Source: Chloroflexota bacterium
GTDB lineage: Bacteria > Chloroflexota > Anaerolineae > B4-G1 > SLSP01
DNA: 40,433 nucleotides
Assembly (NCBI GenBank): GCA_029555965.1
Contig: JAKQHY010000225.1
Span: 1 to 40,433 of the forward strand
Direction of reading: 5' to 3'
Under the pieces are notes generated by a model that saw only the letters and a program-made list of their open reading frames with translations, was not told the DNA's origin and ran no database searches. A program made the position numbers and the translations under genes. Positions 31,120 through 39,998 of the stretch are shown piece by piece (within the stretch, counting starts at the first letter, position 1; each line of letters starts with the position of its first letter).

Positions 31120-33555
31120 CTACCCCACGCGCCCGGCGGGCAAGACGACGCTGACGACCTTGTCGTTGCCGCGCAAGGCAATGACCGCTTCGCCGCGCGT
31201 GGCGCGCTTCTTTTCCGGGACGCCGCGCGCGGTGACGGTCTTGGAGGCGCCGCGCTCTGTCACCGGCATAAAACGACCGCTCTTCATCAACATACCGACG
31301 CCGGCCAGATGCTCTTCGCCAACCAACCTTGCCATCTGCACACCCTTACCACCGCGTTTTTGGATGGGGAAGTCGTCCAGCGCCGTCAATTTCGCCAAGC
31401 CCAAATCGGTAAGCGTGAAGATTTGGGCGCGCATGTCCACCGTCGCGCACCCCACCACCACATCCGCTTTTTCCAGCCGGATACCGCTCATCCCGCCAGC
31501 GCGCGCCCCGGTGGGCCGGACCTCGCCAGCCTCAAAGCGGATGCCTTGCCCATGCGCGGTTCCCAAAATCACTTCATCGGATTCCTTCGCCCAGGTCACT
31601 CCGATCAGCGTATCGCCCGCATCCAGACGGATCACCTGGGTCAGCTCGCGCCCAACGGCGGGCAGCTCGTCCGGCAGGATGCGCTTCACCTGCCCTTGCG
31701 CCGTCGCCAGGAAAATACTCCCGCCCTCCGGCGGGGTCGCGGACAACGTCAGCGCCGCGCTCAGCCGGTGGCCGTTTTCCACCCGCAGCAGTTCATTCCA
31801 GAGCGTCCCCTCACCTTCCCAGGCCACTCCCTCCGGCAGGCGGTGAACCGGCATCGCGAGCGCGTCGCCGCTTGTCGTGAAGAGATAGAGATTGTCGCGT
31901 GTGGAGGCCGCCAGATGCGCCAGCGGAGCTTCCGCCGGACGGGCCGAGACGCGCGTGGGCGTCTTGCCATCGTCCACGCTCCGCCCCACACGACCGGCCC
32001 GGCTCACGGATACCCACACCGGCTCATCCGGCGTCAATTCATCGGCCACAATGCGGGTCTCGCGCAGGTCGAACACGCGAGTACGCCGGGCGTCGGCATA
32101 ACGGTCCTTCAGAGCCTGCAATTCTTCGCGGATGGCGTCGCGCTGTTTCTGCGGTAGAGCCAGCAGTAATTCCAATTCCTTGATCGTCGCCACCAGTTCT
32201 TGATGCTCGGCCTTGAGCTTCTGCCGCTCCAGCGCGGCCAGACGCCGCAACTGCATTTCCAGAATCGCCTGCGCCTGCACCTCGCTCAACTTGAACTTTT
32301 GCTGCAAATTGGCGCGCGCCGTATCCACGGTGCGCGAGCGGCGGATGGTGTCAATCACCGCATCCAGGTTGTCCAGGGCGATCAGCAGGCCCTCTACAAT
32401 GTGGATGCGCTTGCGCGCCTGGGCCAGGTCGAAGCGCGCGCGCCGCTGCAATACCTCCAGGCGATGTTCCAGGAACAACTGCAAAATCCGCTTCAACGAC
32501 AAACGGCGCGGCTCACCGTTGACCAACGCCAGGAGGATGATACTATACCGGGTTTCCAGGGAGGTGTTGCGGTAGAGAGCGTTCAACACCTTATCGGCGT
32601 CGGCGCCCTGGGTCAACTCGATCACGATGCGCATCCCCTGACGATCCGATTCGTCGCGCAGGTCAGAGATGCCGTTGAGTTTGTCATCGCGCACTTGTTG
32701 GGCGATGCTCTCAATCAACGAGGTCTTGTTCACCTGATAGGGAATTTCAGTGACAACCAGGCGTTGACGACCGCGCGCGGCCTGTTCCACGTGCGCCCGC
32801 GCGCGGATGGTGATGCGGCCCCGCCCCGTGGCGTAGGCTTTGCCCAACAAGTCCTCCCCTCCATCCGTGTCGCGCCGGTAGACCAGACCGCCGGTGGGAA
32901 AGTCCGGCCCCTGGACGAACTTCATCAGTTCCGCCACGTCCACGTCATCCAACTTCTCCCAATGATTGAGCATATAAACCAGGGCATCCAACACTTCGCC
33001 CAGGTTGTGCGGCGGGATGTTGGTGGACATCCCCACCGCGATGCCGGAGACGCCATTGATCAGCAGATTGGGTATCAACGCGGGCAACACGGCCGGCTCT
33101 TTGAGCGAGCCGTCAAAATTGTCCGTCCAATCCACCGTGTCCTTATCAATATCAGCCAGCATTTCAAGCGAGAGCGGCGCGAGCCGGGCCTCGGTATACC
33201 GCATCGCGGCCGGCGCATCCCCATCCACCGAGCCGAAGTAGCCCTGGCCGTCCACCAGAGGATTGCGCATCGAGAAATCCTGCGCCATGCGCGCCATGGC
33301 CTCATACACTGCCGAATCGCCGTGCGGGTGATATTTACCGAGCACTTCACCCACAATGCGGGCGGACTTCTTGTAGGGCAATTCCGGGCGCAATCCCATA
33401 TCGTGCATCGCATACAAAATCCGTCGCTGCACCGGCTTCAAACCATCCCGCACATCGGGCAGCGCCCGCGCCACAATGACGCTCATGGCATAGTCCAAAT
33501 ACGCCCGCTGCACCTCTGAGTTAATATCCATCTGTTTGACAATTCCGACTTCCAT
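31120..33555 (-). CDS. gyrA: DNA gyrase subunit A with relocated GyrA-box
   Basis: The gene encodes 811 residues from ATG 33555, with AGAGGTG six bases upstream. It is the type IIA topoisomerase subunit that cuts and rejoins DNA. The catalytic Tyr is in [10 protein letters not shown] (near residue 120). The quinolone region reads [14 protein letters not shown], with the usual Ser and acidic residue. The N-terminal breakage-reunion and coiled-coil parts are complete; six-bladed C-terminal pinwheel strands follow. The GyrA-box needed for DNA wrapping appears as QKRGGKG at residues 732-738, in the last blade. At the usual place in the first blade the sequence ([15 protein letters not shown]) is not a box. 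This leaves gyrase versus a topoisomerase IV-like enzyme somewhat open; the box favours gyrase. A further in-frame extension upstream is array-encoded and rejected. Confidence 0.9.
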   Translation of the reverse strand: MEVGIVKQMDINSEVQRAYLDYAMSVIVARALPDVRDGLKPVQRRILYAMHDMGLRPELPYKKSARIVGEVLGKYHPHGDSAVYEAMARMAQDFSMRNPLVDGQGYFGSVDGDAPAAMRYTEARLAPLSLEMLADIDKDTVDWTDNFDGSLKEPAVLPALIPNLLINGVSGIAVGMSTNIPPHNLGEVLDALVYMLNHWEKLDDVDVAELMKFVQGPDFPTGGLVYRRDTDGGEDLLGKAYATGRGRITIRARAHVEQAARGRQRLVVTEIPYQVNKTSLIESIAQQVRDDKLNGISDLRDESDRQGMRIVIELTQGADADKVLNALYRNTSLETRYSIILLALVNGEPRRLSLKRILQLFLEHRLEVLQRRARFDLAQARKRIHIVEGLLIALDNLDAVIDTIRRSRTVDTARANLQQKFKLSEVQAQAILEMQLRRLAALERQKLKAEHQELVATIKELELLLALPQKQRDAIREELQALKDRYADARRTRVFDLRETRIVADELTPDEPVWVSVSRAGRVGRSVDDGKTPTRVSARPAEAPLAHLAASTRDNLYLFTTSGDALAMPVHRLPEGVAWEGEGTLWNELLRVENGHRLSAALTLSATPPEGGSIFLATAQGQVKRILPDELPAVGRELTQVIRLDAGDTLIGVTWAKESDEVILGTAHGQGIRFEAGEVRPTGARAGGMSGIRLEKADVVVGCATVDMRAQIFTLTDLGLAKLTALDDFPIQKRGGKGVQMARLVGEEHLAGVGMLMKSGRFMPVTERGASKTVTARGVPEKKRATRGEAVIALRGNDKVVSVVLPAGRVG

Positions 33556-33570
33556 CCATACACCTCTATT

Positions 33571-33680
33571 GAGTAACAAGTAACGAGTAATGAGGAATGA
33601 GTAACCTGCAACAAGTGATTGTCCTACGCAACACTCGTTTCTCATTACTCATTTCCAATTTCCGATTTTCGATTTCCGCC
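33571..33680. repeat. Heptad arrays upstream of gyrA (GAGTAAC / CTCATTA / TTTCCGA types)
   Basis: Five heptads of the GAGTAAC type (33571-33605) are followed, after a degenerate stretch, by complementary CTCATTACTC sequence and TTTCCAA/TTTCCGA-type units (33641-33678). They lie in the gyrA mRNA leader if the promoter at 33704-33732 is used. Confidence 0.8.
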
Positions 33681-33703
33681 TTGCCTCCCAAAAACTCAAA
33701 CCA

Positions 33704-33732
33704 ACTATAAAGGATGAAGGCACTTTTAGCAA
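33704..33732 (-). promoter_or_regulatory. Promoter candidate for gyrA
   Basis: On the minus strand TTGCTA (33727-33732) and TATAGT (33704-33709) are 17 bases apart. The leader of about 140 bases would contain the heptad arrays. Confidence 0.6.
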
Positions 33733-33769
33733 GCCAGAATCCACTGTCCTAATAAAGTAAATCGTTTTC

Positions 33770-33797
33770 TTGATTTTTCGGCCTTTCCAGGTACACT
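33770..33797 (+). promoter_or_regulatory. Promoter candidate for a leaderless zincin mRNA
   Basis: TTGATT (33770-33775) and TACACT (33792-33797) are 16 bases apart. Transcription would start at or next to ATG 33804, so the mRNA is probably leaderless; no clear Shine-Dalgarno is present. Confidence 0.5.
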
Positions 33798-33803
33798 GGG
33801 ACT

Positions 33804-35090
33804 ATGCGAAGTATCAATTGGGATAGGGTCTGGCGCAACGCCAGTATTGGGCTGTTCTTGATGTGGCTGCTCCTCCTGGCGCGGAGTGCCCCTTTCCCGC
33901 CGACGGAACTAAAGCCCCGGCTGAACCATCTGACGGCGGCGCAAGCGTTCAACTTCGTGCGATGGGAACTCAAGGCGCTGGGCGACAAGATAGCCTTTGG
34001 GTTGTTAGCCCCGCAGCGCTTTATGACCGAGGAACAGCGCACGCGTTTCGTGCTGGATTACCTGGACGACGTCCGCGCGGCTTGGCGGCTGGAGTATACC
34101 ATTGAAGACGCATACGTAGACCCGGAGATCGCCGACCCCGACGCGACCACCGCTGAGGCGCAGAGGGAACTGATCGCGCTGCGCGACAAAATGACACGCA
34201 CGGCCCCCATCGCGGAAGCCATCCTGGGTGAACAGGTCAGCCACGTCCTCAGAGAAGGCGGCTTCGGCGCGTTGCATCAGATTCTGCCCCCGGTCAGCGG
34301 CACCTTCACCCCCCTGCCCCTTGTCCTTATCATCTCACCACGCGACCGGATCGAGTCCGTCTACCAACAACAACTGGTCGCAGGCCTGACCGCGGCAGAA
34401 CAGGAGGCGCTGGAGGCGCGCGTCGCGGTCGAATTCCCCGATCATTCAGCCTACATCACCGAAATCGGCGGGCTGGCCGTGTATCCGGCGATGCTGCTGG
34501 AAAGCAGTTCGATTGACTGGATCGCAGACGTGATCGCCCACGAATGGACGCACCATTATCTGCTCTTTCACCCGCTGGGGTTTTATTATGATCGCTCCGG
34601 GGAAACCCGCACCATCAATGAGACCACCGCCTCGCTGATGGGAGAGTGGGCGGGTCAAGAGGTAATTCTGCGCTACTACACGCCGCTGTTGGAGCGCGAG
34701 AAGGCGCTGCCGAATCCCCTGCGCCGGGAGACCCCGACAACCGCTACGGAAGACGCTTCGCCGCGTTTCGACTTCCGCGCTGAAATGCACCTTACCCGCG
34801 TCCTGGCGGATCACATGTTGGCCGAAGGGCGCATCACGGAAGCCGAGGCGTACATGGAGGCGCGGAGGCGCTATTTTGTCGCCAGGGGCTACTCCCTGCG
34901 CAAGCTGAATCAGGCCTACTTCGCCTTCCACGGCGCGTATGCCGCCAGTCCGGGCGGCGCCGCCGGGAAAGACCCCATCGGCCCAGCAGTGCGCGCATTA
35001 TGGGCCAGCAGCGCCACGCCGCACGACTTTGTCCGCACGGTGGCGCCGTTTACCACCCTGGCGGAACTGAACATGGCCCTCTCCCCTTGA
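33804..35090 (+). CDS. Membrane-anchored zincin-like metallopeptidase, unknown family
   Basis: This 428-residue protein has one N-terminal membrane segment (IGLFLMWLLLLA) and an external domain. The zinc-peptidase motif is H246-E-W-T-H250 in IAHEWTHHYLL. Further on, NETTASLMGEW supplies a candidate third ligand, Glu273, 23 residues after the motif, as in gluzincins. The remaining ~200 N-terminal residues are helical and contain no known domain. I do not recognise a named family. It lies just upstream of the mreB operon on the same strand but has its own promoter region. A role in envelope protein processing is conceivable and untested. Confidence 0.82.
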   Translation: MRSINWDRVWRNASIGLFLMWLLLLARSAPFPPTELKPRLNHLTAAQAFNFVRWELKALGDKIAFGLLAPQRFMTEEQRTRFVLDYLDDVRAAWRLEYTIEDAYVDPEIADPDATTAEAQRELIALRDKMTRTAPIAEAILGEQVSHVLREGGFGALHQILPPVSGTFTPLPLVLIISPRDRIESVYQQQLVAGLTAAEQEALEARVAVEFPDHSAYITEIGGLAVYPAMLLESSSIDWIADVIAHEWTHHYLLFHPLGFYYDRSGETRTINETTASLMGEWAGQEVILRYYTPLLEREKALPNPLRRETPTTATEDASPRFDFRAEMHLTRVLADHMLAEGRITEAEAYMEARRRYFVARGYSLRKLNQAYFAFHGAYAASPGGAAGKDPIGPAVRALWASSATPHDFVRTVAPFTTLAELNMALSP

Positions 35091-35122
35091 AAACACGGAA
35101 GAGGTCTGATCTTTATTTATTA

Positions 35123-35150
35123 TTGCGATTCACTTCCCATGTGGTATAAT
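35123..35150 (+). promoter_or_regulatory. Promoter of the mre operon
   Basis: TTGCGA (35123-35128) and a perfect TATAAT (35145-35150) are 16 bases apart. The predicted start near 35157 gives a leader of about 43 bases before the TTG start codon of mreB. Confidence 0.78.
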
Positions 35151-35199
35151 CCCTGAGTGTTATGGGGTTATCTAAAGAGACGCATCAGCGAGGGCGCGC

Positions 35200-36270
35200 T
35201 TGTTTAATCCACTGAATGCTTTATTAGGGCTTTTCTCCCTGGACATCGGGATTGACCTGGGAACAGCCAATACATTAGTTTATGTCCGGGGCAAAGGCAT
35301 TGTCAGCAATGAGCCGTCCTGGGTGGCGCTGGATAAAGGTCACAACACGGTGTTAGCCATTGGAGCCGAAGCCAAAGAAATGGTCGGCAAAGCGCCACAC
35401 AATATCACGGTCATTCGTCCCCTGCGCGATGGTGTGATCTCCGAATTCGACATCACAGAAGCCATGCTGCGTCGTTTTATCAAAAAGGCGCACGGGCAAA
35501 TCTCCATTCTGCCGCCCCGCCCGCGCGTCGTTGTGGGAGTGCCTAGCGGCGTCACCGAAGTGGAAAAACGCGCAGTGCAGGACGCGGCGCTGGCGGCCGG
35601 CGCGCGGGAAGCCTATCTGATTGAGGAGCCGATGGCGGCCGCGATTGGGGCCGGGTTGCCCGTGACCGAAGCGCAGGGCAGTATGATTGTAGATATTGGC
35701 GGCGGCACCACCGAAGTCGCCGTGTTTGCCCTCACCGGTATTGTGATCAGCAAAAGCCTGCGCATCGCCGGGGATGAGCTGGACGAAGACATCATGCAAT
35801 ACTCCCGGCAAAAGTACAATCTAGCCATCAGCGAGCGCATGGCCGAGCGCATCAAAATTAACATCGGGTCTGCCTATCCACTGCCGGAAGAACGCACAAT
35901 GGCTATGCGGGGCCGCAACCTGATCACCGGGCTGCCGGAAGAAATCGAAATCAGCAGTATCGAGATCCGCGAAGCCTTGAGTCGTTCTATCAACATCATT
36001 GTGGACCTGGTGCGGGACACATTGGATGAGACGCCGCCCGAACTCGTTTCCGATCTGATGGAAACCGGCATCTGCCTGGCCGGCGGGGGCGGACTCTTAA
36101 AAGGGTTATCCGAGCGCATCAGCGAAGAAACGCACATCCGCGCCTGGGTGGCCCAGGATTCCCTCACGTGTGTCGCGCGTGGAGCCGGCAAAGTGTTGGA
36201 AGACTTCGAAGTTCTCAGACGCGCCCTATCCAACGACGACCGCCGTCACCCTGGCGGCACAGCCTCGTAA
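35200..36270 (+). CDS. mreB: Rod-shape-determining actin homologue MreB
   Basis: The gene encodes 356 residues. The start is TTG 35200 (MFNPLNALLG), with GAGGG a few bases upstream; the N-terminus lines up with other MreB proteins. Actin-fold nucleotide motifs are present: phosphate 1 IGIDLGTANTLVYV, connect 1 and phosphate 2 IVDIGGGTTEVAV, and the adenosine loop CLAGGGGLLKGL. The family forms membrane-bound filaments that guide peptidoglycan synthesis along the cell length. It heads mreB-mreC-mreD-mrdA, with mreC starting 12 bases after its stop. This indicates a cell that builds or remodels a wall in an elongated mode. Confidence 0.97.
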   Translation: MFNPLNALLGLFSLDIGIDLGTANTLVYVRGKGIVSNEPSWVALDKGHNTVLAIGAEAKEMVGKAPHNITVIRPLRDGVISEFDITEAMLRRFIKKAHGQISILPPRPRVVVGVPSGVTEVEKRAVQDAALAAGAREAYLIEEPMAAAIGAGLPVTEAQGSMIVDIGGGTTEVAVFALTGIVISKSLRIAGDELDEDIMQYSRQKYNLAISERMAERIKINIGSAYPLPEERTMAMRGRNLITGLPEEIEISSIEIREALSRSINIIVDLVRDTLDETPPELVSDLMETGICLAGGGGLLKGLSERISEETHIRAWVAQDSLTCVARGAGKVLEDFEVLRRALSNDDRRHPGGTAS

Positions 36271-36282
36271 TCACCAGCGCCT

Positions 36283-37161
36283 ATGAAACGCGATACCGGC
36301 CCCTTGCTGCCCTGGGTGTTGCTGGTCATCAGTATTCTGTTCCTGGGTTTGAGCGGCTCCGGGCTATTGGCGCCCCTGGAAAGCATCTTCGGTTTTGCCA
36401 TCACTCCCCTGGAAAATACCTTCGCCGGCTGGTTCGACACCCTCGGCACCCTCACCCAAACATCGCGTGACGTGCGCGCCTTACAACAAGAAGTCAATGA
36501 CCTGCAAGCCGCTAACGACCTGCTCGTCCAGGAAAACATCCGGCTGCGCGAGTACGCCGCTGAGAATGAGCAGCTACGCACACAACTCAACTTCGCGCAG
36601 TCCAACCCCACCTACCAACTCATCGGCGCCGATGTCCTCGAGCGGGGTTGTGAGACCCTCCTTTGCGGCGACATTGTCGGGCAGGACACCAACCCCTACC
36701 TGCGCTACATCATCATCAACGTGGGAACCCGGCATGGCGTGGCTACCGGGATGCCGGTGGTGACCGGCGGGGCGGTGCTGGTCGGACGGGTCGCGCGGGT
36801 CTCGGTCAACCTGGCGTACGTGCAATTGATCAATGACCCGGACAGCCGCATCGCTGCGATGTTGCAACAGTCACGCATCTCCGGCCTGGTCGTTGGCTCG
36901 GTCGAGGGCAATATGATAATGACCGAAATCTTGCCCGATGAGACCGTCAATCTTGGGGAGACCATTGTGACCTCCGCCGTAGGCGGGCTGCTACCCCGAG
37001 GGCTGATCCTGGGACAGATTGACGAGGTGACTTACCAGGAATCCCAGCTTTTCCAAGAAGCCAACATTCGTCCCGCGATAGACTTCCGCCGCCTGGAGAC
37101 CGTGCTGGTCATCACCGACTTCCCGCAACCCAATTTGGACGAGTTGAAGAATGAGGAGTAA
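36283..37161 (+). CDS. mreC: Rod-shape-determining protein MreC
   Basis: The gene encodes 292 residues, the usual length. A membrane segment (LLPWVLLVISILFLGLSG) is followed by a coiled coil (~60-105, QQEVNDLQAANDLLVQENIRL) and the double beta-barrel with VGTRHGVATGMPVV and the IDEVTY strand near the end. MreC spans the membrane, forms periplasmic filaments and activates PBP2. Two cysteines in RGCETLLCGD at the start of the barrel are unusual. There is no strong Shine-Dalgarno, which fits coupling to mreB. The stop codon is the first element of a degenerate heptad array. Confidence 0.95.
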   Translation: MKRDTGPLLPWVLLVISILFLGLSGSGLLAPLESIFGFAITPLENTFAGWFDTLGTLTQTSRDVRALQQEVNDLQAANDLLVQENIRLREYAAENEQLRTQLNFAQSNPTYQLIGADVLERGCETLLCGDIVGQDTNPYLRYIIINVGTRHGVATGMPVVTGGAVLVGRVARVSVNLAYVQLINDPDSRIAAMLQQSRISGLVVGSVEGNMIMTEILPDETVNLGETIVTSAVGGLLPRGLILGQIDEVTYQESQLFQEANIRPAIDFRRLETVLVITDFPQPNLDELKNEE

Positions 37162-37239
37162 CCAGAAATAAGTAATGAGCGCCGAGTTTTGCAATTCATT
37201 GCTTCTCACTCATTTCTCATTTTCAGTTTCCAGTGACCT
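37155..37239. repeat. Degenerate heptad array between mreC and mreD
   Basis: The spacer can be read as a run of seven-base units such as AATAAGT, AATGAGC, TCTCACT, CATTTCT and AGTTTCC. It begins at the mreC stop and ends at the mreD ATG, so mreD has no normal ribosome-binding site between them. Confidence 0.6.
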
Positions 37240-37743
37240 ATGAGCCTGTATATCGGTATTCCTATTTTAATGATCGCGGCGGCACTGCAAAGTGTGTGGG
37301 TGGAAGACCTACACATCTTAGGGGGGCGGCCGGACTTAGTGTTGCTCCTGGTTGTGACCTGGGCCATCATTCGAGGCGCCAACGATGGCGTGTTGTGGGG
37401 CTTTGTCGGGGGGATGTGTTGCGATCTGCTCTCTGGCGGCGTCTTCGGACTGTGGACGTTGAGCCTGACCGTGGTAGGCTTTCTGGCCGGGCAGTCGTGG
37501 GTACACGCCCTGGGGCCGACCGTGATGCGCCTGGCGTTGATGTCCGCCTTGGGAACTTTGATAGGGCATGGACTGCTGCTGCTCATGATGGGGTTGCTCG
37601 GCTATCAGGCGGCGCCGGCTATCACCCTCCCGACGGTTGCCCTACCAGCCGCCCTGCTCAACCTGATCCTGTCGCCCTTCAGCTTCACGTTGTTAGTCTG
37701 GGTACACCGCCGGATACAGCCGCCCACCGGCGCGCTGGCATAA
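37240..37743 (+). CDS. mreD: Rod-shape-determining protein MreD
   Basis: This 167-residue polytopic membrane protein has about five helices. Family marks are an N-terminal VWVEDLHILGGRPDLVLLLVV-like region (Gly-Arg-Pro-Asp before helix 2), GFVGGMCCDLLSGGVFGLW and the final basic HRR. It works with MreC and PBP2 in the elongasome. ATG 37240 follows the heptad array directly and has no clear Shine-Dalgarno. The identity rests on the hydrophobic profile, the GGxxxD motif and the conserved position between mreC and mrdA. Confidence 0.9.
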   Translation: MSLYIGIPILMIAAALQSVWVEDLHILGGRPDLVLLLVVTWAIIRGANDGVLWGFVGGMCCDLLSGGVFGLWTLSLTVVGFLAGQSWVHALGPTVMRLALMSALGTLIGHGLLLLMMGLLGYQAAPAITLPTVALPAALLNLILSPFSFTLLVWVHRRIQPPTGALA

Positions 37744-37760
37744 AGGACAGGGAGTAAGCC

Positions 37761-39998
37761 ATGACGCCTGATGGCATTTTTCGCCCGTCGCGTTCCTCAG
37801 CACCGATCAGAGATACACTGCTCTCCGATGATGTAGTTGCGCGCCGACCCTGGCTGCAACGCGCCCCGCGACTGGGGGTCTATGGCTGGGTGATCCTGCT
37901 CATCCTGGGATTGTACCTGATCCGTCTATTGCAACTACAATTCCTGGAACGCGGCGCATGGCAAGCGCGCGCCATCCAACAACAAAGCCGGCTGATCCAG
38001 ATATCCCCGCCGCGCGGCATAGTTTTTGACCGCTACGGGGAAGTGCTGGTGCGCAACATCCCTGCGTATAACGTCACGATCACGCCGGGGCTGCTGCCAG
38101 ACGATGAAGCGCGCGAACGGGCTGTGTTGATGCGCCTCGCGCAACTCCTCAACGATCCCGACATCCCCTACAGCAGCGTCGAGGTGTTAGAAAAGCCCGC
38201 CTACCGGGGCGAAACACACAGCGTCGCGCGCGCCCAGTATCCCCCTTTTGGTGAAGCCCCCTCCCCTGGCTTATTGGAAATGATCAACAACGTGCGCTAT
38301 CTGGAGCCTTACGAACCTATCGTTGTCAGCCAGAACATTGAGCGCGAACTGGCGTTGCTTATTGCTCAGGAAAGCGGCGTAACGCTACCGGGCGTAGATG
38401 TAGCGATTATCCCCCGGCGTAGCTACACGTATGGGCCAACCCTGTCACAAATCCTGGGATTTATGGGCGCCATCTCCCCGGAAGAACAAGCCGACTATCA
38501 GGCCAAAGGCTACAATACCAGTGAAGACCAGATCGGCTACACCGGCATCGAATATCAGGCGGAGGACTACCTCCGGGGCGAGCCGGGCCGCAAAGTGATC
38601 GAAAAGGATGTCTTGGGACAAGAATTGCAGGTACTCAGCGAGACGGCGCCCCATCCTGGCGACAATATTTACCTGACCATTGATACGCCACTCCAAGTAG
38701 TGGCCGAAAAGGCGCTAACGGACGGATTGCAAGAGGCCCAACTCAAGTCCCCGGAAGCCCAACGCGGCGTAGTCGTTGTCCTCGACCCGCGCGATGGACA
38801 GATACTGGCCCTGGTCAGCCTCCCCACCTATGATAATAATATCTTCAACAAAAAGGTGGATATGGAAGAACTGCAAAAGATTCAGGACGATCCCCACCGC
38901 CCTTTCCTCAACCACGCTATCGCCGATCAAGTGCCGCCCGGCTCCACGTTCAAAATTGTGCCGGCGACCGCCGCCCTCCAGGAAGGCGTCATCAACCGTT
39001 ACACCACCGTCAACTGCCCCGGACGCATCCTGATCCCCAACAAATTTGTGCCCGACGATCCATCGCTGGCGCAACCGTTCTATTGCTGGATCAACCTGCA
39101 ATCCGGCGGCGGGCACGGCCCGGTTAACGTAGTAGATGCCCTGATGCACTCGTGCGACGTGTTCTTCTACGAAGTGGGCGGCGGCTTTGAGCCGGACGAA
39201 TTCAAAGGATTGGGCATCAACCGGCTGTCCGCTTACGCCCGCCAATTTGGCCTGGGAACAGAGACCGGTATTGACATCCCTGGCGAATTCGGCGGATTGG
39301 TGCCCGATCCCACCTGGAAACGCCAGACGTATCAGGAAACGTGGACAACCGGCGACACGTACAATGTCTCCATCGGCCAGGGCGCGCTGCAAGTCACGCC
39401 GTTGCAAATGGCGAACGCACTGGCCGCCGTCGTCAATGGCGGGACAATTTACCAACCCAGAGTCATTCACCACATCGCCGACGCCGAAGGTACGATGATT
39501 GTACCCTTCAAACCGGAAGTTCTCCACCACATGGACATCCCCGAATCCGTATGGCAGATCGTGCGCGAAGGGCTGGATCTGGCCGTCTCCGAAAACGGCA
39601 CAGGGCAACGCGCGCGACTGGATGATCTAGGTATCAACGTCGCCGGGAAGACCGGCACCGCCGAATACTGCGACGACATCGCGCTGAAGGCCGGGCGGTG
39701 CGACGTGGCCGAGGGCGAAACGCTGCCGACGCACGCCTGGTTTATGGCCTACGCGCCCTTTGAAGCGCCGGAAATCGTGGTGGTCGTCTGGATTTACGAC
39801 GGCGGCGAAGGCTCCGTCGTCTCGGCGCCCGTCGCCCACGACGTGATGGACTACTACTTCCGCCGCAAGTTGGGCCTGCCGCTGGAAGGCGAGCTGCCCG
39901 TCGAAGGAGAGACCCCGGCGGAAGGTAATCCTGCGCCGGAAGGCAGCCCCGCGATGGAAGGCACGACCCCTATCGAACCGGCGCCGGCTACGCCCTGA
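37761..39998 (+). CDS. mrdA: Penicillin-binding protein 2 (class B transpeptidase)
   Basis: The gene encodes 745 residues, with ATG 37761 after GGGAG at seven bases. It has a cytoplasmic tail, one membrane helix (~42-60, YGWVILLILGLYLIRLL), a dimerisation domain starting at PPRGIVFDRYGEVLV, and the transpeptidase domain. Active-site motifs are S395-T-F-K398, S464-C-D466 (PBP2 enzymes use SxD rather than SxN) and K630-T-G632. It crosslinks peptidoglycan during elongation and is activated by MreC. The last ~40 residues form an acidic Pro/Glu/Gly tail with repeated EGxxPxEG units, absent from standard PBP2. The stop TGA overlaps the ATG of the next gene (TGATG). No rodA gene follows in the visible part. 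Confidence 0.96.
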   Translation: MTPDGIFRPSRSSAPIRDTLLSDDVVARRPWLQRAPRLGVYGWVILLILGLYLIRLLQLQFLERGAWQARAIQQQSRLIQISPPRGIVFDRYGEVLVRNIPAYNVTITPGLLPDDEARERAVLMRLAQLLNDPDIPYSSVEVLEKPAYRGETHSVARAQYPPFGEAPSPGLLEMINNVRYLEPYEPIVVSQNIERELALLIAQESGVTLPGVDVAIIPRRSYTYGPTLSQILGFMGAISPEEQADYQAKGYNTSEDQIGYTGIEYQAEDYLRGEPGRKVIEKDVLGQELQVLSETAPHPGDNIYLTIDTPLQVVAEKALTDGLQEAQLKSPEAQRGVVVVLDPRDGQILALVSLPTYDNNIFNKKVDMEELQKIQDDPHRPFLNHAIADQVPPGSTFKIVPATAALQEGVINRYTTVNCPGRILIPNKFVPDDPSLAQPFYCWINLQSGGGHGPVNVVDALMHSCDVFFYEVGGGFEPDEFKGLGINRLSAYARQFGLGTETGIDIPGEFGGLVPDPTWKRQTYQETWTTGDTYNVSIGQGALQVTPLQMANALAAVVNGGTIYQPRVIHHIADAEGTMIVPFKPEVLHHMDIPESVWQIVREGLDLAVSENGTGQRARLDDLGINVAGKTGTAEYCDDIALKAGRCDVAEGETLPTHAWFMAYAPFEAPEIVVVVWIYDGGEGSVVSAPVAHDVMDYYFRRKLGLPLEGELPVEGETPAEGNPAPEGSPAMEGTTPIEPAPATP

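Noticed and set aside
32200-33519. 439-residue plus-strand frame opposite gyrA
   Set aside because: Antisense shadow with Gln/His/Arg bias and no domain; gyrA is unambiguous on the other strand.
31120-33555. Topoisomerase IV subunit A (parC) as the identity of the minus-strand topoisomerase
   Set aside because: A GyrA-box QKRGGKG is present, which favours gyrase, though its position is unusual and the case is not closed.
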